A stretch of DNA of 64,000 nt from Pisaster brevispinus (GCA_023634235.1 JAMKCF010000001.1:3898106-3962105); one strand, 5' to 3'. Counted from the stretch's first letter, positions 46,855-59,525 are shown. The notes: a model not told the origin generated them from the sequence alone. Made by a program: numbers and translations.

Positions 46855-48510
46855 CCATCCTCTTCCGTTGAACTCTTCTCTACAGCGTAACTCAAGATTG
46901 AAACTTAATTGAATCTTGAAACTCATCGGTCAACTGAACCTTTATTTGAAAACCGTACAGTTTTTATAACGTCATGATGACGTCAACAGGTGTCAAATAA
47001 CCAAGTTTAAAAGTTGAACAATTTCCATTTGCTATTCGATGTATCTTCATCAAGTGTTAAAGCTGTGACGCTCATAATTGGGCTTCCGAAAGATCATTAC
47101 TTTAGCAACATTTAAAAAATCATCGCTAAAATCGTATAACCTTTACAGCCGGGTCTATACCCTAGGTCGAAGTTTGCCTTCAAAAAGTATTGTTTGGGGC
47201 TTTTTTACAGCATAACTCAAGATTGAAAGTTAACTAAACATTGAAACTCATCAGATATTTATATCTCAGTATTAAGACGACCAAAACTTGTTGATGTCAT
47301 GATGACGTCATCGGGTCTTGAATTACACGAAATCAAAGTTTAATATTTGTAAAAAATCATAACTCATGAAGCACACGTTGGATGTTTAAAATCTACAAAT
47401 CAATAGATAGGTCGCTAAAAGTTCAACAAACTTTTGACTTCCGGATCAAACCGGAAGTTACAAATTTCAAAAATTATAATTTAAAAACTATGCAATTTTT
47501 TAACAAATATTTTGACTCGAATTAGAGATGAGTTAACATTTTAAGCTTTGTATTTGGTTAAGACTGGACGTCCAGCGCACGTGTCTGTTGAATCACATTG
47601 TACGACAACAAACGGTAGTGTAGCCTAGAAGTCAATACAATGTACACAAAACTTACAGCCACGCAAGTGTACAATGCACGTGTAGGTAAGTTTGACATGT
47701 ACTGTATTGTCTACATGTAGGAGTACACTTGGTGTCGCTCGCTGTTTCATTGTATATTTCATAACTCCTTAATCACACACTGTTTCAACCCACACGTTGT
47801 CTAAACGATCTTGAAAATTTAAAAACGGGCTAAACAAAATGTGACCCGTTTGTCCTTTACTTCCGGTAGGTTGGAATTTAGTGTTTAAAAAGATACATTT
47901 TAAACCAAACATTGGTAAGGTGTGTAACGAGAAACGATGCACATAATATTAACTCATTTGACCTTGACTTCTGGTTACAACCTCACGATGAAATTAATAT
48001 TGAAAACATAATAACTCCTCAACCACTCATTGTATTTGCATAGTTTACGTCATCAGAAAGAACTCTTAGGACTTGTCAAACGTTAAATAGTGTGACCTCA
48101 AATTACCCTGACTTCCGGTTCAAACCGGAAGTTAAATTTTCATGTTTAAAAGAATGTTAACGTCTAAAGCACACCTTGGTTTTTAAAAATTAACTATTTA
48201 TCAACTTAGAGAGCAACTAAATTTGACCTTTGCTTCTGATTAAAACCGGAAGATCAAAATCAATATTTGATATAATCACGGCATTTTAAAGGGCTCCTAA
48301 GACTTACCCAGCGCTACACAGTATGACTTCAATTGACCTAAATGTTAGTTCAAAAGATTTAAATTGGAAAAAAAAGTCTTACTCCTGAACAACAAATCGG
48401 GATGATAAAATGAAAATATCTTTCAATCATAATTTGATGACATCAATCACGAACGCCTTGTTTTTGGAGTAAGCGGAATCTGAATGTCTAGTGATTTTCT
48501 TTAAGTATTA
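46855..48510 (-). repeat. Complex-repeat copy, inverted, second tandem unit
   Basis: Repeats the order of the preceding copy. Two TACAGC.TAACTCAAGATTGAAA starts (46883 and 47208) are each followed by a GTCATGATGACGTCA palindrome (46972, 47292). Then come a monomer (47440), the core (47570-47755), the monomer array (47860-48250) and GATGACATCAATCACGAACGCC (48438). With the previous unit it forms a head-to-tail pair of about 1.3-1.6 kb. Confidence 0.78.
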
Positions 48511-49013
48511 AACTTTAATTTAATGTAATTTCATACCTGATAACGCTTTCATGACATCATCAAGTGTGTGGCCCTTTGATACTAAGGTTTAGTTCTCCGA
48601 TGAGTTTCAGTGCTCACCTAAATAGACGGCAATATGCTTCCTCAATTTGAGCTACAGACTTACCATGATCGCGACGACGTTCCCCTTTTGGGGAAAAAAA
48701 CACTTTTGTATTGACTGCTAAAATGTAATACCGGGTTTTGAACTACCAGCTTTTGTCCTATACAAAGACTTATTTTTCCAACAAACTATTTATGTATTTG
48801 TTTATTTATTTAGTCATAGTAGCCTTATCAGTGTTAAAGTATTACAACTGCTGTCCTCAAAGTGCCCTGTGTAGAAACAGTAAAAACACCAGCAAGACCT
48901 AGAGCATCCTGGATGTTTTGTTTTTATCGGTCTGTCTTTTTTTATATCTAACTCTTAGTTTTGATTCTTCGCTCAAAAAAATTGGAAGTAAGAAACTGTT
49001 TTTTTTTACTTAC
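48511..49013. other. Intron spacer
   Basis: AT-rich sequence between the complex repeat and the LRR exon. Nothing recognised. Confidence 0.4.
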
Positions 49014-49082
49014 ATGGATTTGAGACTTGTCTCATAAAACTGAAAGTCTGCAACTTGCATAATCGGGTTCTGATATATGTAT
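49014..49082 (-). CDS. LRR exon
   Basis: A 69-bp exon, acceptor GTTTTGCAG and donor GTAAGT. It encodes YIYQNPIMQVADFQFYETSL followed by KS. One repeat in the L..NPI..V....F..... register. One base in, two out, so it can be skipped without shifting the frame. Confidence 0.82.
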
Positions 49083-50169
49083 CTGCAAAACAAACCACAA
49101 GTAGTTTCAAATATCACTGTTACAACGCCTACGCCAAAGTTTATATATATAAAAATTGATTTTGCATCTTTTCGAAACAACATGAAACAGTTTGTTTTTA
49201 TTGAGAAAAAGCAATACAAAGTTTTTTAAAACAAGGATAATTGAAGGTGTCGCATTATCTTGTAATGTTGTTGTTGTTGTTGTTTTTTTGTTTTTTTTAC
49301 AGTGTAACTGTTTTCCCGGATTAAATAATTGCAGCAGGGTGCCAACTTAAAAATAAATTTACACATATACAGGAACTGGAAAAATCAATGACATACATAA
49401 CGTCGGTCGTCAACTGGATGTATGTGTACACACACCCGGTCAATTTATGGCACGTTCAATCAGTTCACTGACAGACTCGATTGCATTGCGTCATTAATAC
49501 GTGGTTATTCCGTCTTATTACAATCAAACCAAAGTAACAAGTTTCCAAAACGTTTCTACACAGTTCTAAAAGTTCGCACTAGGTTCTGAGTACGTGAATT
49601 GCGTTCTAACTTCCACCCCGTCTGCAGCACTATCAAACAATGCGTGATATAGATATGGGCCGTTTTGTTGATGGTTAATCATTTATGCACAATTGTTTAC
49701 TGTTTATGAACTAACTAGAGTCACAATATAGACATTGTCCGGCCAAAGCTAAACGTTCTAGCCAGACCACAACCAGCTTTACGATTTCTTAAAGGAAAGG
49801 TTTGGATATGTTTAGAACTTGTTTGGAGTGACTGAAGCTTATGTTGAGATTGACATTCGGAAATGCGGTTGGTACTGGTTGTCACCTCTCTACACGTGGA
49901 TGATTCCATAGAGCAAAACTACCGTGACAGTTTTTGTAACCTATTGAATTATAGGATCTTAATTGAATAAATGATTTGAATATTAATGATCCAGGCATGA
50001 ATCGTTTCACAGATTTCCAACGGTTTGTGTCCGTTCCTGGAAGGTGCTGCCAGAGATGCGGCTGATACCCGGTAACACCCCGCTTAGTCCAGATGGGTTC
50101 AACGTTTTTGTGAAACCGTAACAAATTGTAGCAAAAAGAAACGGTATTCAAATATAGTGGAAAACTTAC
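49083..50169. other. Intron, no exon recognised
   Basis: Neighbouring exons join in phase, so none is needed. No repeat family recognised apart from a (GTT)n run at 49264-49285. Confidence 0.42.
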
Positions 50170-50313
50170 AGAGTTAGGAGAGAGTGAAGTCCTGTAAACA
50201 TGTTTTCGTCCAAAGTGGTGATGTTGTTGTTTTGGATGTAGAGGGCTAAGAGCTCGCCTTGTGTTCGTAAAAGTTCACCTGGAAATTGTGTCAGCTCATT
50301 CATTGATAGATCA
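50170..50313 (-). CDS. Double LRR exon
   Basis: A 144-bp exon, exactly two 72-bp LRR units, with acceptor TTCTTTTAG and donor GTAAGT. It encodes DLSMNELTQFPGELLRTQGE, then LLALYIQNNNITTLDENMF and TGLHSLLT. Both show L..N.L/I spacing. It is a probable fusion of two ancestral single-repeat exons through loss of an intron. Confidence 0.87.
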
Positions 50314-50387
50314 CTAAAAGAAAAACAACGAACCGTGCATCGTGGGAAAAAATAAAGTGGAAGGGTTTTGCATTAACATTTAATCAC

Positions 50388-50545
50388 GCAGTCAATCAAT
50401 GAATGAATCAATCGATCGACTGATCAATCAATAAATCAATCAATCAAAGGATCGACCAACAGATCGATTGATCGGTCGATTATACATCGGTCAGTCAGTC
50501 AGTCAGTCAATCACACAATCAATCCAACAGTCATCATTCAATCAA
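50388..50545. repeat. Degenerate (AATC)/(AGTC) tetranucleotide tract
   Basis: Runs of AATCAATC, GATCGATC and CAGTCAGTCAGTC just above the double LRR exon's acceptor. Confidence 0.88.
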
Positions 50546-50939
50546 TTAGTCGATCAATATTTGTTTTCCTTAATGATTATAATTAATTAAATTTGTCAAC
50601 AGAGATATTATAGGTTTTATGCAAAACTGGTAGAGCTGACAATTAGTCGCAGACAGTGTTTTGCTTAGGTGATCAACCATGAACTTTACTCTTCATATCC
50701 TATTGGGCTTTTGCCTAGGTCTTCTTCAAATGCTACTCACATGGGACAATGCAGATTCTGCCGGCTTGAAGTCCAAGAGCGCCGACGAGCGGTAGATTAA
50801 AAATAGTTCATTATATTTTTTTACTAGATATTCTAAAATTGTACTGTAGGTCTTTTATTTGGAAAAAAAGGTTTTCTGTCCATATTTGTAAATCTCTTCA
50901 TTATGTAACTTTCAATATTTGACTACACTTCACTCAATC

Positions 50940-51260
50940 CATCAGATACATCAGTTAAAAAAAAAAACATAACTCAAAAACCCTAAATTGGATTTTTGCA
51001 ATCTAAACATCTTCAGAAAGGGCAATGAACACTAAACAAACGATACCCTAAATGTGACCCCATTTGACCCCGACTTCTGGTTCAAACTTGAAGTTGAACA
51101 TTTCAAAAAATCATATTTCAATAACTACTTATCATTTTATCACAATTTGTACATCAGTTTGTAGGTCTGTAAGTCAGCTCAAACTTTTTCGCAGAGATGA
51201 GACCAATTAAACTAAGTTTCTGGTCGAAATCGGACGTTAATGGCTACCTATGTATTGACC
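50940..51260 (-). repeat. Degenerate complex-repeat copy, inverted
   Basis: A monomer (GACTTCTGGTTCAAACTTGAAG near 51069) followed by the pre-core section (GAGATGAG...GGTCGAAATCGGACGTTAATG), as in the 45.6-kb unit. The ACCGAACACCTTGTTTTTG end appears near 52640, so this copy has probably been split by later insertions. Confidence 0.6.
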
Positions 51261-51430
51261 CGCATTTAATATGTGTAACGCAAAAAGCACTGTGCCTGGC
51301 TGTTCCGCTGCCGCTCCATTGATCAGTCGGTTCATTGATCGGAATGTCCACGGGGCCTGATTTGGCATGAGACTTTGTTAGTCTATTCCACGCAAAATTG
51401 CTAAATTGTCAGCAAATTTGTCGCCCAAAC

Positions 51431-51535
51431 GAAGACACACTAGTTCGGTGGTCTGATGGTAAGACATCTGCTCTTGCAGTGTAAATGTGGGTTTGAATCT
51501 CACCCGAGTAATTTGCCTGTGTTTTTTTTTATGGT
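51431..51535 (+). mobile_element. Short tRNA-derived SINE or tRNA pseudogene
   Basis: A-box-like TGGTCTGATGGTAAGACATC and B-box-like GGGTTTGAATCTCACCC, properly spaced, followed by a T-rich tail (TGTTTTTTTTT). No clean cloverleaf acceptor stem or CCA-side discriminator could be drawn, so it is not called as a functional tRNA. Confidence 0.55.
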
Positions 51536-52774
51536 TTTTTTTACGAAACTCCATCGAAAAAGTATCGAGTAACATTGCTTAAAACACATTGGGCGATTGT
51601 ATTCATTTCCTTGCAGCTCACCCACTATGTTTTTACAGTCTGGAGGGAAAACTTAACAAACCAGGATAAATCAAGCTATTTGGAAATTGATCAAAGCCCC
51701 AACACCCTTTAGAGAGTATAGGTATGATTTTAGCATTTGAAAAGAAGACAAGCAAGTCTCTTATATTTTTTGACTAATTGATTTGCTAAATACAGCCTGA
51801 AAGCTTCATGAGGCCCACTGTTGTTTACACTAGGTCAGTAAAATATATGTTCTTCAGTAAAAATTGCTGTTCCCTCACCCTAAGAAAAACATATACAAAT
51901 AAGCAAAATATGCAAAAAACAGATGTCCACATACTATAGTCTACTGCCATTCAAAGATCCCACATGCATTGAAAACTGGGCACACTCTACCAGGCTTGGC
52001 TAAAAATAGCATTGAAATCAATTCCTTCCAAAGGACACCACCAAAAAGTCAAATGCAGTGGCATTTGCTCTATACCTCCGCCCCAAAATCCTTCCATCCC
52101 ACCCCCTAAACAAATAAATAACACATACTATAGTCTACTGCCATTCAAAGATCCCACATCCATTGAAAACTGGGTCAGTGGGTTAGCTCCATGGTTATGC
52201 AAAAACACAATGATAAGCTCATGTGTGAGGGTCATTGCACTAAGACTGCGTTGTAAACAAACCTAATGGACTGCCCTGGCCACCACTTATGGATTCAGTC
52301 GTATCCTGTCATACCGATAACCTTGGCCACTCAACTTCGGCAGTTTGTTTTTCGAAGGTATAAATTTTGATTACACGGAAGCCTGACTTTTTATTTTTTT
52401 AATGAGTGAAGTTATGCCCCAAACAAATGCAAAAAAGGGCAAGAAACCTCAGGGGATGAGTCTCAGGGGAGAGTTTTAAAGGGGTTATCAAAGTCTTGAT
52501 AAAAAAGTTTTGAAATCATGATGGCGTTATCAGTTTCAAATTGATCAATGTTTCTTATTTCAAATTTGCAAATCTTTGAAGCCACCATTCACATCAATGT
52601 TTCGTACTAAGACATGTTTACGTTAATTCGGACAAGTCTACACCGAACACCTTGTTTTTGTTTCTAAAAAAATTATCGTCTAGTTTAATTATATTATTAT
52701 ATTATTTTTATTTTAGTACTATTCAATTTCAATTTTTATTTACACTTTCATTTTAAATTTGATTGTTTGATATT
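51536..52774. other. Intron sequence with one direct repeat
   Basis: A repeated 50-bp stretch (CTATAGTCTACTGCCATTCA... at about 51937 and 52133, 196 bp apart) marks a small tandem duplication. No gene recognised. Confidence 0.5.
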
Positions 52775-53590
52775 ATCACTATTATTACCATTACCACTGT
52801 CATTGACATACCATTGCCCTAACCAATTACTATCAGTGCCAAAGCTATTGCCATTATCAATGCCATTGCCAATGCCATTGCCCGTTGTAATTAATAAAGC
52901 CATGGCCATTACGAATGAAATTTCCGGTTTGTCGTTGCCATTTTAATTGCCGTAATCATTTCCGTTGCGCTTGCATTGCTATTGGCAACGGCATTGCCAT
53001 TAACATTGCCAATGTCAGTGATCATATAATTGTAACTGCCGTCGTCGCCAACGCCGTAGCTGTCACATTTACCATTTGTTTGCCATTGTCTTTCCCGTTG
53101 CAATTTTTTGGAATTGTTATTGCCATGACCATATTCTCATTGTCAATGTTATTGTCATTGGAAGTCATTGCCAATGCTAATGCGATTGACAATGTCACTG
53201 CCACTGTCATTGATGTTGTCATTGTCATTGCCGTTGTAATTGCCATTACCATTGCCAATGAAAAGGCTACCTAGGTTGCCGTGTCTGTGCTGCGCAGTTG
53301 CGTTGCAATCGCTGTTTTCCTATTCCCTGTCACAACCACCATCGCAATCTCCTTACATTCATTTTTTTATTATCGTTATCAGTATCATTATCAATTATTG
53401 ATATATTTGCTGCTATCGTTGAAGTTGTCGTTATTGTTATTGATAATGTCATTGCCACCACCACCGCCACCGCTACTACCATTGCAATTGTCATTTTCAT
53501 TGTCATTGTCGTTATCATCCTCACTGTCAATCACATTTTTACTGTGAATTTTACTGTCACTGTCATTGTCATAGTTTTTGATATTGCAAG
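52775..53590. repeat. Degenerate hexanucleotide (CATTGC/CATTGT-type) tract
   Basis: About 0.8 kb built from variants of ATTGCC, ATTGTC and ATTACC with a strong 6-base rhythm. The tract yields overlapping open frames on both strands with repetitive Ile/Val/Ala or Asn/Asp content, which are artefacts and not genes. Confidence 0.82.
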
Positions 53591-55136
53591 AGTGATATAT
53601 TGTTACTTCAAAGGAAGAGAAAAACGGTTTGTTAAAAATTAGGGACCATGGGGTACCCTCTACCACCCCCCCCCCCCCATTGCAGGCATGATGTACAGCA
53701 GTCTTACATGCTAAAAGTTAGTTTCAGAAATTTGCACAGAAATACGCAACCAAAAATTGTTTTGTCACACATTTGAATTGTATATAAAGTCAAATTCCTT
53801 GTTTGTTGTAAAAACTAAAAACTCATGGAGTATCGATAACTGCACACAAAAAAACATGACAAATTGGCATCAGCCGTAATACTTTTAGTTTTGAGCAATT
53901 GGAAACAGTCTAACACGATAAGAGGGCAAGACTCGGTTTTATAATTCCTCAAACTAGATTAAATTTTTGAAGAAGAAGAAGTCATTGATGAGTCATTGTA
54001 TTTTCATCATCATCATTGTCATTATCATTATCAGCATCATCGGGATCATCATCATCATCACCTTCCATTTTGTTCTTCCTCATTTTCTTCCTTTAGGCGT
54101 ATTTTGCCAAAACCTCTGTGCCCAAGCGAGTATACTTGCTTGAAACACCAGGGAAAATCCGTTATCTCAGCAATCAGTGTAAACATACTGGTAAGTTTTC
54201 TTTGACGTGCACATAGAACTATTTTTGCTGTTTCGCTTTAGATGAATATGTCTGTGCATGACAGCTAATGTTGACCCCTTTATCAAATGCTCCGTTGACT
54301 CAAATCTGACTACTTACAACCAAGTAGTAATCGTCAAGTTGACCAATAAATCATTTGGTAGTGTCTCATCTTTCAGCTTGTTTTTAGAAAAAGATCTGAA
54401 AAGTTAAAAGTCAAACTTGAGGCATTTAAAATACATTTAAAGAGCGCTCTAACTCATCAAAGACGGTTACCCAGCGCTGAAGGTCAGACAACATTACCAA
54501 AGAATATTGTTCAACATGTAGGTCAATGTTTAAAAAGCAAGCAACGAAGAGGAGCAACGCATGTGCTGTTTAAGTTCATTTTATAGTCGAAAAATGCTAA
54601 GTCAAAAGCTGTGTTGCATGATTTGGGCAAATTGACCAGCGTGTCTAAACTTGAGCGGTGTCCAGATCTACTAGAGCGATGTGGTACAATGACAGAGCCA
54701 TGATAAGTTGGAGAATTGCGTTAAATACACTTTACTATTTACAACAGCTAGAACTTTGAACACAGTACTTTATAAACTTTTAGTTTCAATGTTTTTAAAG
54801 ATTTCTTTTTTAATTAAACGCCGAAGTTGTCTTTTTTTACACTTATATCAGATTAACTTTACAAAGATGGTAAATGACAAAACATGAGCGCTGAGGCTGG
54901 TTTAAGAAGAATGATATTTGGCCAGAAGTGCTTCTAGACAAAAAAATGCACATTTGTGTCTCTCTAAACGTTTACCTAAATTTCGGACCTGTTTCCCCAA
55001 ACGGATTAAACAAATTATTGTAAGGGACATATTGAAACCTTAACATGCTTATTGTATTGCTCTTTATGCTTTGGAGATAAATTTATGTACATGGGCTAAA
55101 ACATAAATGTGCGAAAACAAGCAATGTGTTACTTAC
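53591..55136. other. Intron sequence
   Basis: Contains a C run (53667-53679), a (CAT)n run at 53996-54062, and otherwise unrecognised AT-rich sequence. Confidence 0.45.
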
Positions 55137-55208
55137 AACAACATGACTTGATATAAACCTTTGAACACTGATGGAGAGACCTTTCGAATGTGATTGTGAG
55201 ACAGGTCA
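55137..55208 (-). CDS. LRR exon (canonical)
   Basis: A 72-bp exon with acceptor TGTTTACAG and donor GTAAGT. It encodes DLSHNHIRKVSPSVFKGLYQ followed by VML, an almost textbook 24-residue LRR (L..N.I..V....F..L..L..L). It is the clearest single repeat in the gene. Confidence 0.9.
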
Positions 55209-55394
55209 CTGTAAACATAAATTAAAATAATTAACAATAAATAAAGTGCCATAAAAAAATGGACAAGGGGAAATAATAAAACAGGACTTTTCCTGGAAAT
55301 TTATTCTAAGAGCTAAAGAGAAGAAATACTTATCACCACAAACACAAGGGTTTTTTGAAGATTATTTTTCAAAAGGCAAAATTCAAATACTCAC

Positions 55395-55478
55395 ATACTA
55401 TCTAATCGTCGTGTCAAGTCTGTCTCGTCTGAAAACAGTTCATCTGGAAGTTCCTGTAAATTGTTTTCGCCGAATGAT
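55395..55478 (-). CDS. LRR exon (longer repeat)
   Basis: An 84-bp exon, acceptor CATTGTAG and donor GTGAGT. It encodes SFGENNLQELPDELFSDETD followed by LTRRLDS. The repeat is four residues longer than usual, with an acidic insert (SDETD) after the conserved F. Phases match both neighbours. Confidence 0.84.
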
Positions 55479-55740
55479 CTACAATGAACGATTAATCGGT
55501 AAATACAAGATCGGTGTAAATCACCCAATATAGAGCGCTGGGTAATCATGCTTTAAACGCACAATGATGACATGGTACTGTTTGAAACTGTCCGTTTGGA
55601 TTATTTTTTTTGAAAACATTCCAAGGATCCTAATGAGATTTTGTTATTTTACCAAATAAATAAACAAATAAATAAATAAAACAATTGTAGATCCCGCTAA
55701 CAGAGGACTTCTCTTTGTTCTCCCATTGTTTGGAATTTTT

Positions 55741-56790
55741 TAGTGACGTCCCCATTGGGCTTGTACACGAAAACGAAGCGAGGACGTCCTCGCTCTGTCA
55801 AACACCCGGATCCCTTTTGTTAAAATCCTCGGTTTGAATGGATAGACACGCTCACACACACAACCTTACGGATCGTTTTTTTGGGGTCCTGCTATTGTTG
55901 TTATATTATTTCTCTTTTGTGAAGAACGTTCTTGTTTGGTTCACGTTGAACAAAAGTATTGTCTTGTGGGGTCCATTGTTCTGTTGTGTTTTGGACCCAA
56001 CAAGGACCGGTGGGTGTGCTCACACACACGCACACACACAAAGCTCTGTGTTGCAGTCGTTGTGTGGACATTCCTTTGTTCTGTACACTTAAGGAAAATC
56101 ATATTCCTCAACACTGCAAATAACGTTGGGCAAGCGCTACATACGCAGTGTGGACCCGAGAACAAAAGAGGTCCACATAATGTAGGGATCTGAAGCACTA
56201 TGTGGACTTACACACGTCCATACAACGTTATGTGCAGTGTTGAGGAATATGATTTTCCTTAAGTGTACAGAGCAAAGGAATGTCCACACAACGACTGCAA
56301 CACAGAGCTGTGTGTGTGGACGTGTGTAAGTCCACATAGTGCTTCAGATCCCTACATTATGTGGAACGCTTTTGTTCTCAGGTCCACCGTGCGTATGTAG
56401 CGCTTGCCCATCTCCTCATTTTGTTTTTTCTTTTGTTCCTGCACTTAACAGTTTCACAACGACTTTTTACACAATTTTCTTGTGAAGCACCCCAGTCTTT
56501 AGAATTTCCGTGTCGAGTCCTTTTATTGTCCCTTTTTTGTTTTGTCCTTGGTCTCCGAGAGATAACGAAAATGAGCACACACGTTTGTCAATGGTGTAAA
56601 CCGAGGGCATCCAATGGTTTTCAGCGACGTTCCCATTGATTTTGTACATGTAACAAACCGAGGATATTCGTTTGTGATATACACTGAAGGAAATCATATT
56701 CCTCCACACTGTAAATGGCACTGTGTGGACGCGTGTAAGTCCCCATAGTGTTTCAAGTCCCTACATTATGGGGACAGATTATATTCTCAG
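55741..56790. repeat. Nested inverted repeats (A-B-A'-B' array)
   Basis: Segment A (about 56040-56130) and its complement A' (56222-56310), plus segment B (56131-56221) and its complement B' (56313-56407), alternate. A further shorter copy (56688-56783) joins A directly to B'. Landmarks are GGAAAATCATATTCCTCAACACTG, TTATGTGGA, TCCACATAGTGCTTCAGATCC, and a GCGAGGACGTCCTCGC palindrome near 55777. No protein is encoded. Probably a foldback-type or hairpin-derived element. Confidence 0.72.
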
Positions 56791-57229
56791 TTCCAAGAAC
56801 ACATAAATAAGTCATTTAAGTTCTTACATTTATTGTTTAGGGTGCTTTCAGTGCTTTGTCGTTGTAATCGGATAAATGTATATGCATTTGTATATCTCTA
56901 AATAATGTCTTCTTATAAAATTTTGCATAAATTAAGATAGTACATATTTCTTTTAAGATTATATATTTCATCATCATTTGGAACAAAAACACTTCCTCTT
57001 CATCATATTCATAAATACCTGGGACAATCTTTCCACTCTGATTGGTCGAGAGGTCTTGTGACCATGTTTAAACTTGCAATATTAATAAGGTGAAGAGTAT
57101 TTAAAACAAGACCTTTGTAATTTTAAAACTAAAGCTCGCAAGTTCAAAACTTGCGCGAGAGGCTACTTTGCACTTATTTATTCCCTAATTTCAATACTCT
57201 ACCTAGAGCCTGTATAAAAAAACACTCAC

Positions 57230-57295
57230 CCAGCAAGTTGAATGAATCCTAGTGTGTAGCTCTCTATCCGTGTCAAACGATTGTTGAAAATTTTT
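57230..57295 (-). CDS. LRR exon
   Basis: A 66-bp exon, acceptor ATTTCTCACAG and donor GTGAGT. It encodes KIFNNRLTRIESYTLGFIQL followed by A, in LRR register (I..N.L..I....L..I..L). Phase-2 at both ends. Confidence 0.82.
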
Positions 57296-57364
57296 CTGTG
57301 AGAAATATTTAAATGTACATCAATCAAAACTACTGAGAGTAAGGCAATGACTTTACATAATGGC

Positions 57365-58148
<784 letters not shown>

Positions 58149-58314
58149 GTTCACTGTTTAAGTAACGACACATAAACATAATTTGTACCCAAAAATTGAG
58201 GTTGCTTTTGTTTCAATATGGGATCCGGAATTTTGTTATAACATTGGCTGCCGCCTGATAGGATCTTAGGCAGTCTCATGTTTATTGTTTAACAAGTGTG
58301 CTTTGTATAATTAC

Positions 58315-58383
58315 ATTGTCTGAAAGCGTCTACCGCCAAACATAACGGGACTCAGCTCTGCAACTCTGTTGTCGTTTATTTGT
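58315..58383 (-). CDS. LRR exon (most upstream one found)
   Basis: A 69-bp exon, acceptor CTTTTGCAG. The donor is the less usual AT|GTAATT; an earlier GTAGAC would break the phase, so GTAATT was chosen. It encodes QINDNRVAELSPVMFGGRRF followed by QT, in LRR register (I..N.V..L....F). It is preceded by one base of a codon from an exon not found in the window. The start of the gene therefore lies beyond 64000, or in an exon I did not recognise between 62 and 64 kb. Confidence 0.75.
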
Positions 58384-58766
58384 CTGCAAAAGGAAGAAAA
58401 CAAAATACGTGTCAACTTTAAATGATAGAAAATAGACAAAATCAGTCAGCTTTGAAAGCCAATTATGTCCCGTTTGAACCCAGGTTTCGCATAATGCAAT
58501 GGCCTGGGCCTGGGGTGCGTCAGTAATTTTAGACGAGACTGGAAGCATGATTTCAAAAACGCTTGATGTTTCCAAAAAAGCTCTACTTCTGTTAACCTTA
58601 CCAGCCAACATTTTTGCATAAATTATTTCAAACTTATACTCGAAACAAATTTTATTTTTTAAAACAACTACTTTTGTGTAGTCTACTTTACACACATTTT
58701 TGTATCGTGATTTATTTACATGATTGTAATACATTGATAAACACTTTTGTGATGTACATATTTTGG

Positions 58767-59137
58767 CCAGGTACAGGCCAAACACCTCTCCTAACAGAGA
58801 TACAGGGTTGTCACAATTGTACCTGCTCCAAATGTAGAACTTGTCTTTGACGCTGTGATTTAGGCTGTTGAAGTGGATGGAGACGGGGTTTCTTAGTCTT
58901 TATGGAAGAGACATGGTTCGCAAAGCGAAGACTGAGTTTGGTCTTAGTCTCTCCCACATACTGTAGTCCACATCTTTTACAAGATATAACATAGACCACA
59001 TTGGGTGTGCTACATAGGGAGTCGGTCTTGATATTGTAAGAAGAGCCAGTGCTATGACTCTTCACTTTAAGTGCAGGTTTGATGTAGAGACAGGTTCTAC
59101 ATTTAGAGCGGGTACACTTGTGACAACCCTGTATCTC
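58767..59137. mobile_element. Rearranged Penelope-like fragments (forward piece + inverted piece)
   Basis: 58767-58848 matches 61852-61935 of the full element in forward orientation (GGCCAAACACC..., CAGGGTTGTCACAA). Directly abutting it, 58849-59137 matches the complement of about 61885-62178 (the GIY-YIG coding region). The full element starts at once afterwards. Head-to-head partial copies upstream of a full copy are a known habit of Penelope-like elements. Confidence 0.85.
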
Positions 59138-59152
59138 TATATATAAACATAT

Positions 59153-59525
59153 ACAGGTTTCTTAACTTGTTCTCTCTACAGGTCTTTAAGTAACCCGTTC
59201 TTTTTTCCACAGGTTCTGTTAACTTTTCCTCTTTTCAGGTTTCTAAATAACCCGTTTTTCCACAGGTTTCTTAACTTGTCCTCTCTACAGGTCTTTAAAT
59301 AACCCGTTCTTTCTTCCACAGGTTTTGTTAACTTTTTCTCTTTTCAAGTTTTGAAATAACCCGTTTTTCCACAGGTCTCCTAACTTGTTCTCTCTACAGG
59401 TCTCTTATTAACCCGTTCTTTTTCCACAGGTTTCATAACTTTTTCTCTTTGCAGGTTTTCAAATAACCCCTTTTTCCCACAGGTTTATTTACTCGTCCCT
59501 TTTTGTTACCCATACTTTCCACAGG
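59153..59525 (+). repeat. 109-bp tandem repeat in the 5' region of the Penelope-like element
   Basis: Units start with ACAGGT at 59153, 59262 and 59371, plus a partial unit at about 59480. Each unit holds several pyrimidine-rich CACAGG/TACAGG sites and an AATAACCCGTT block, and seems to be a doubled subunit of about 54 bp. The sites look like 3' splice acceptors or are simply structural. Confidence 0.85.

Noticed and set aside
51431..51510. Functional tRNA gene
   Set aside because: A and B boxes are present but the acceptor and anticodon stems do not pair convincingly; a SINE or pseudogene is likelier.
52909..53666. Overlapping ORFs in several frames with Ile/Val/Ala or Asn/Asp repeats
   Set aside because: Products of the degenerate hexanucleotide tract; no start context, no domain.
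58330..58785. 151-codon minus-strand ORF overlapping the first LRR exon
   Set aside because: Only its last part overlaps the LRR exon, and in a different frame from the LRR translation; the rest has no domain.
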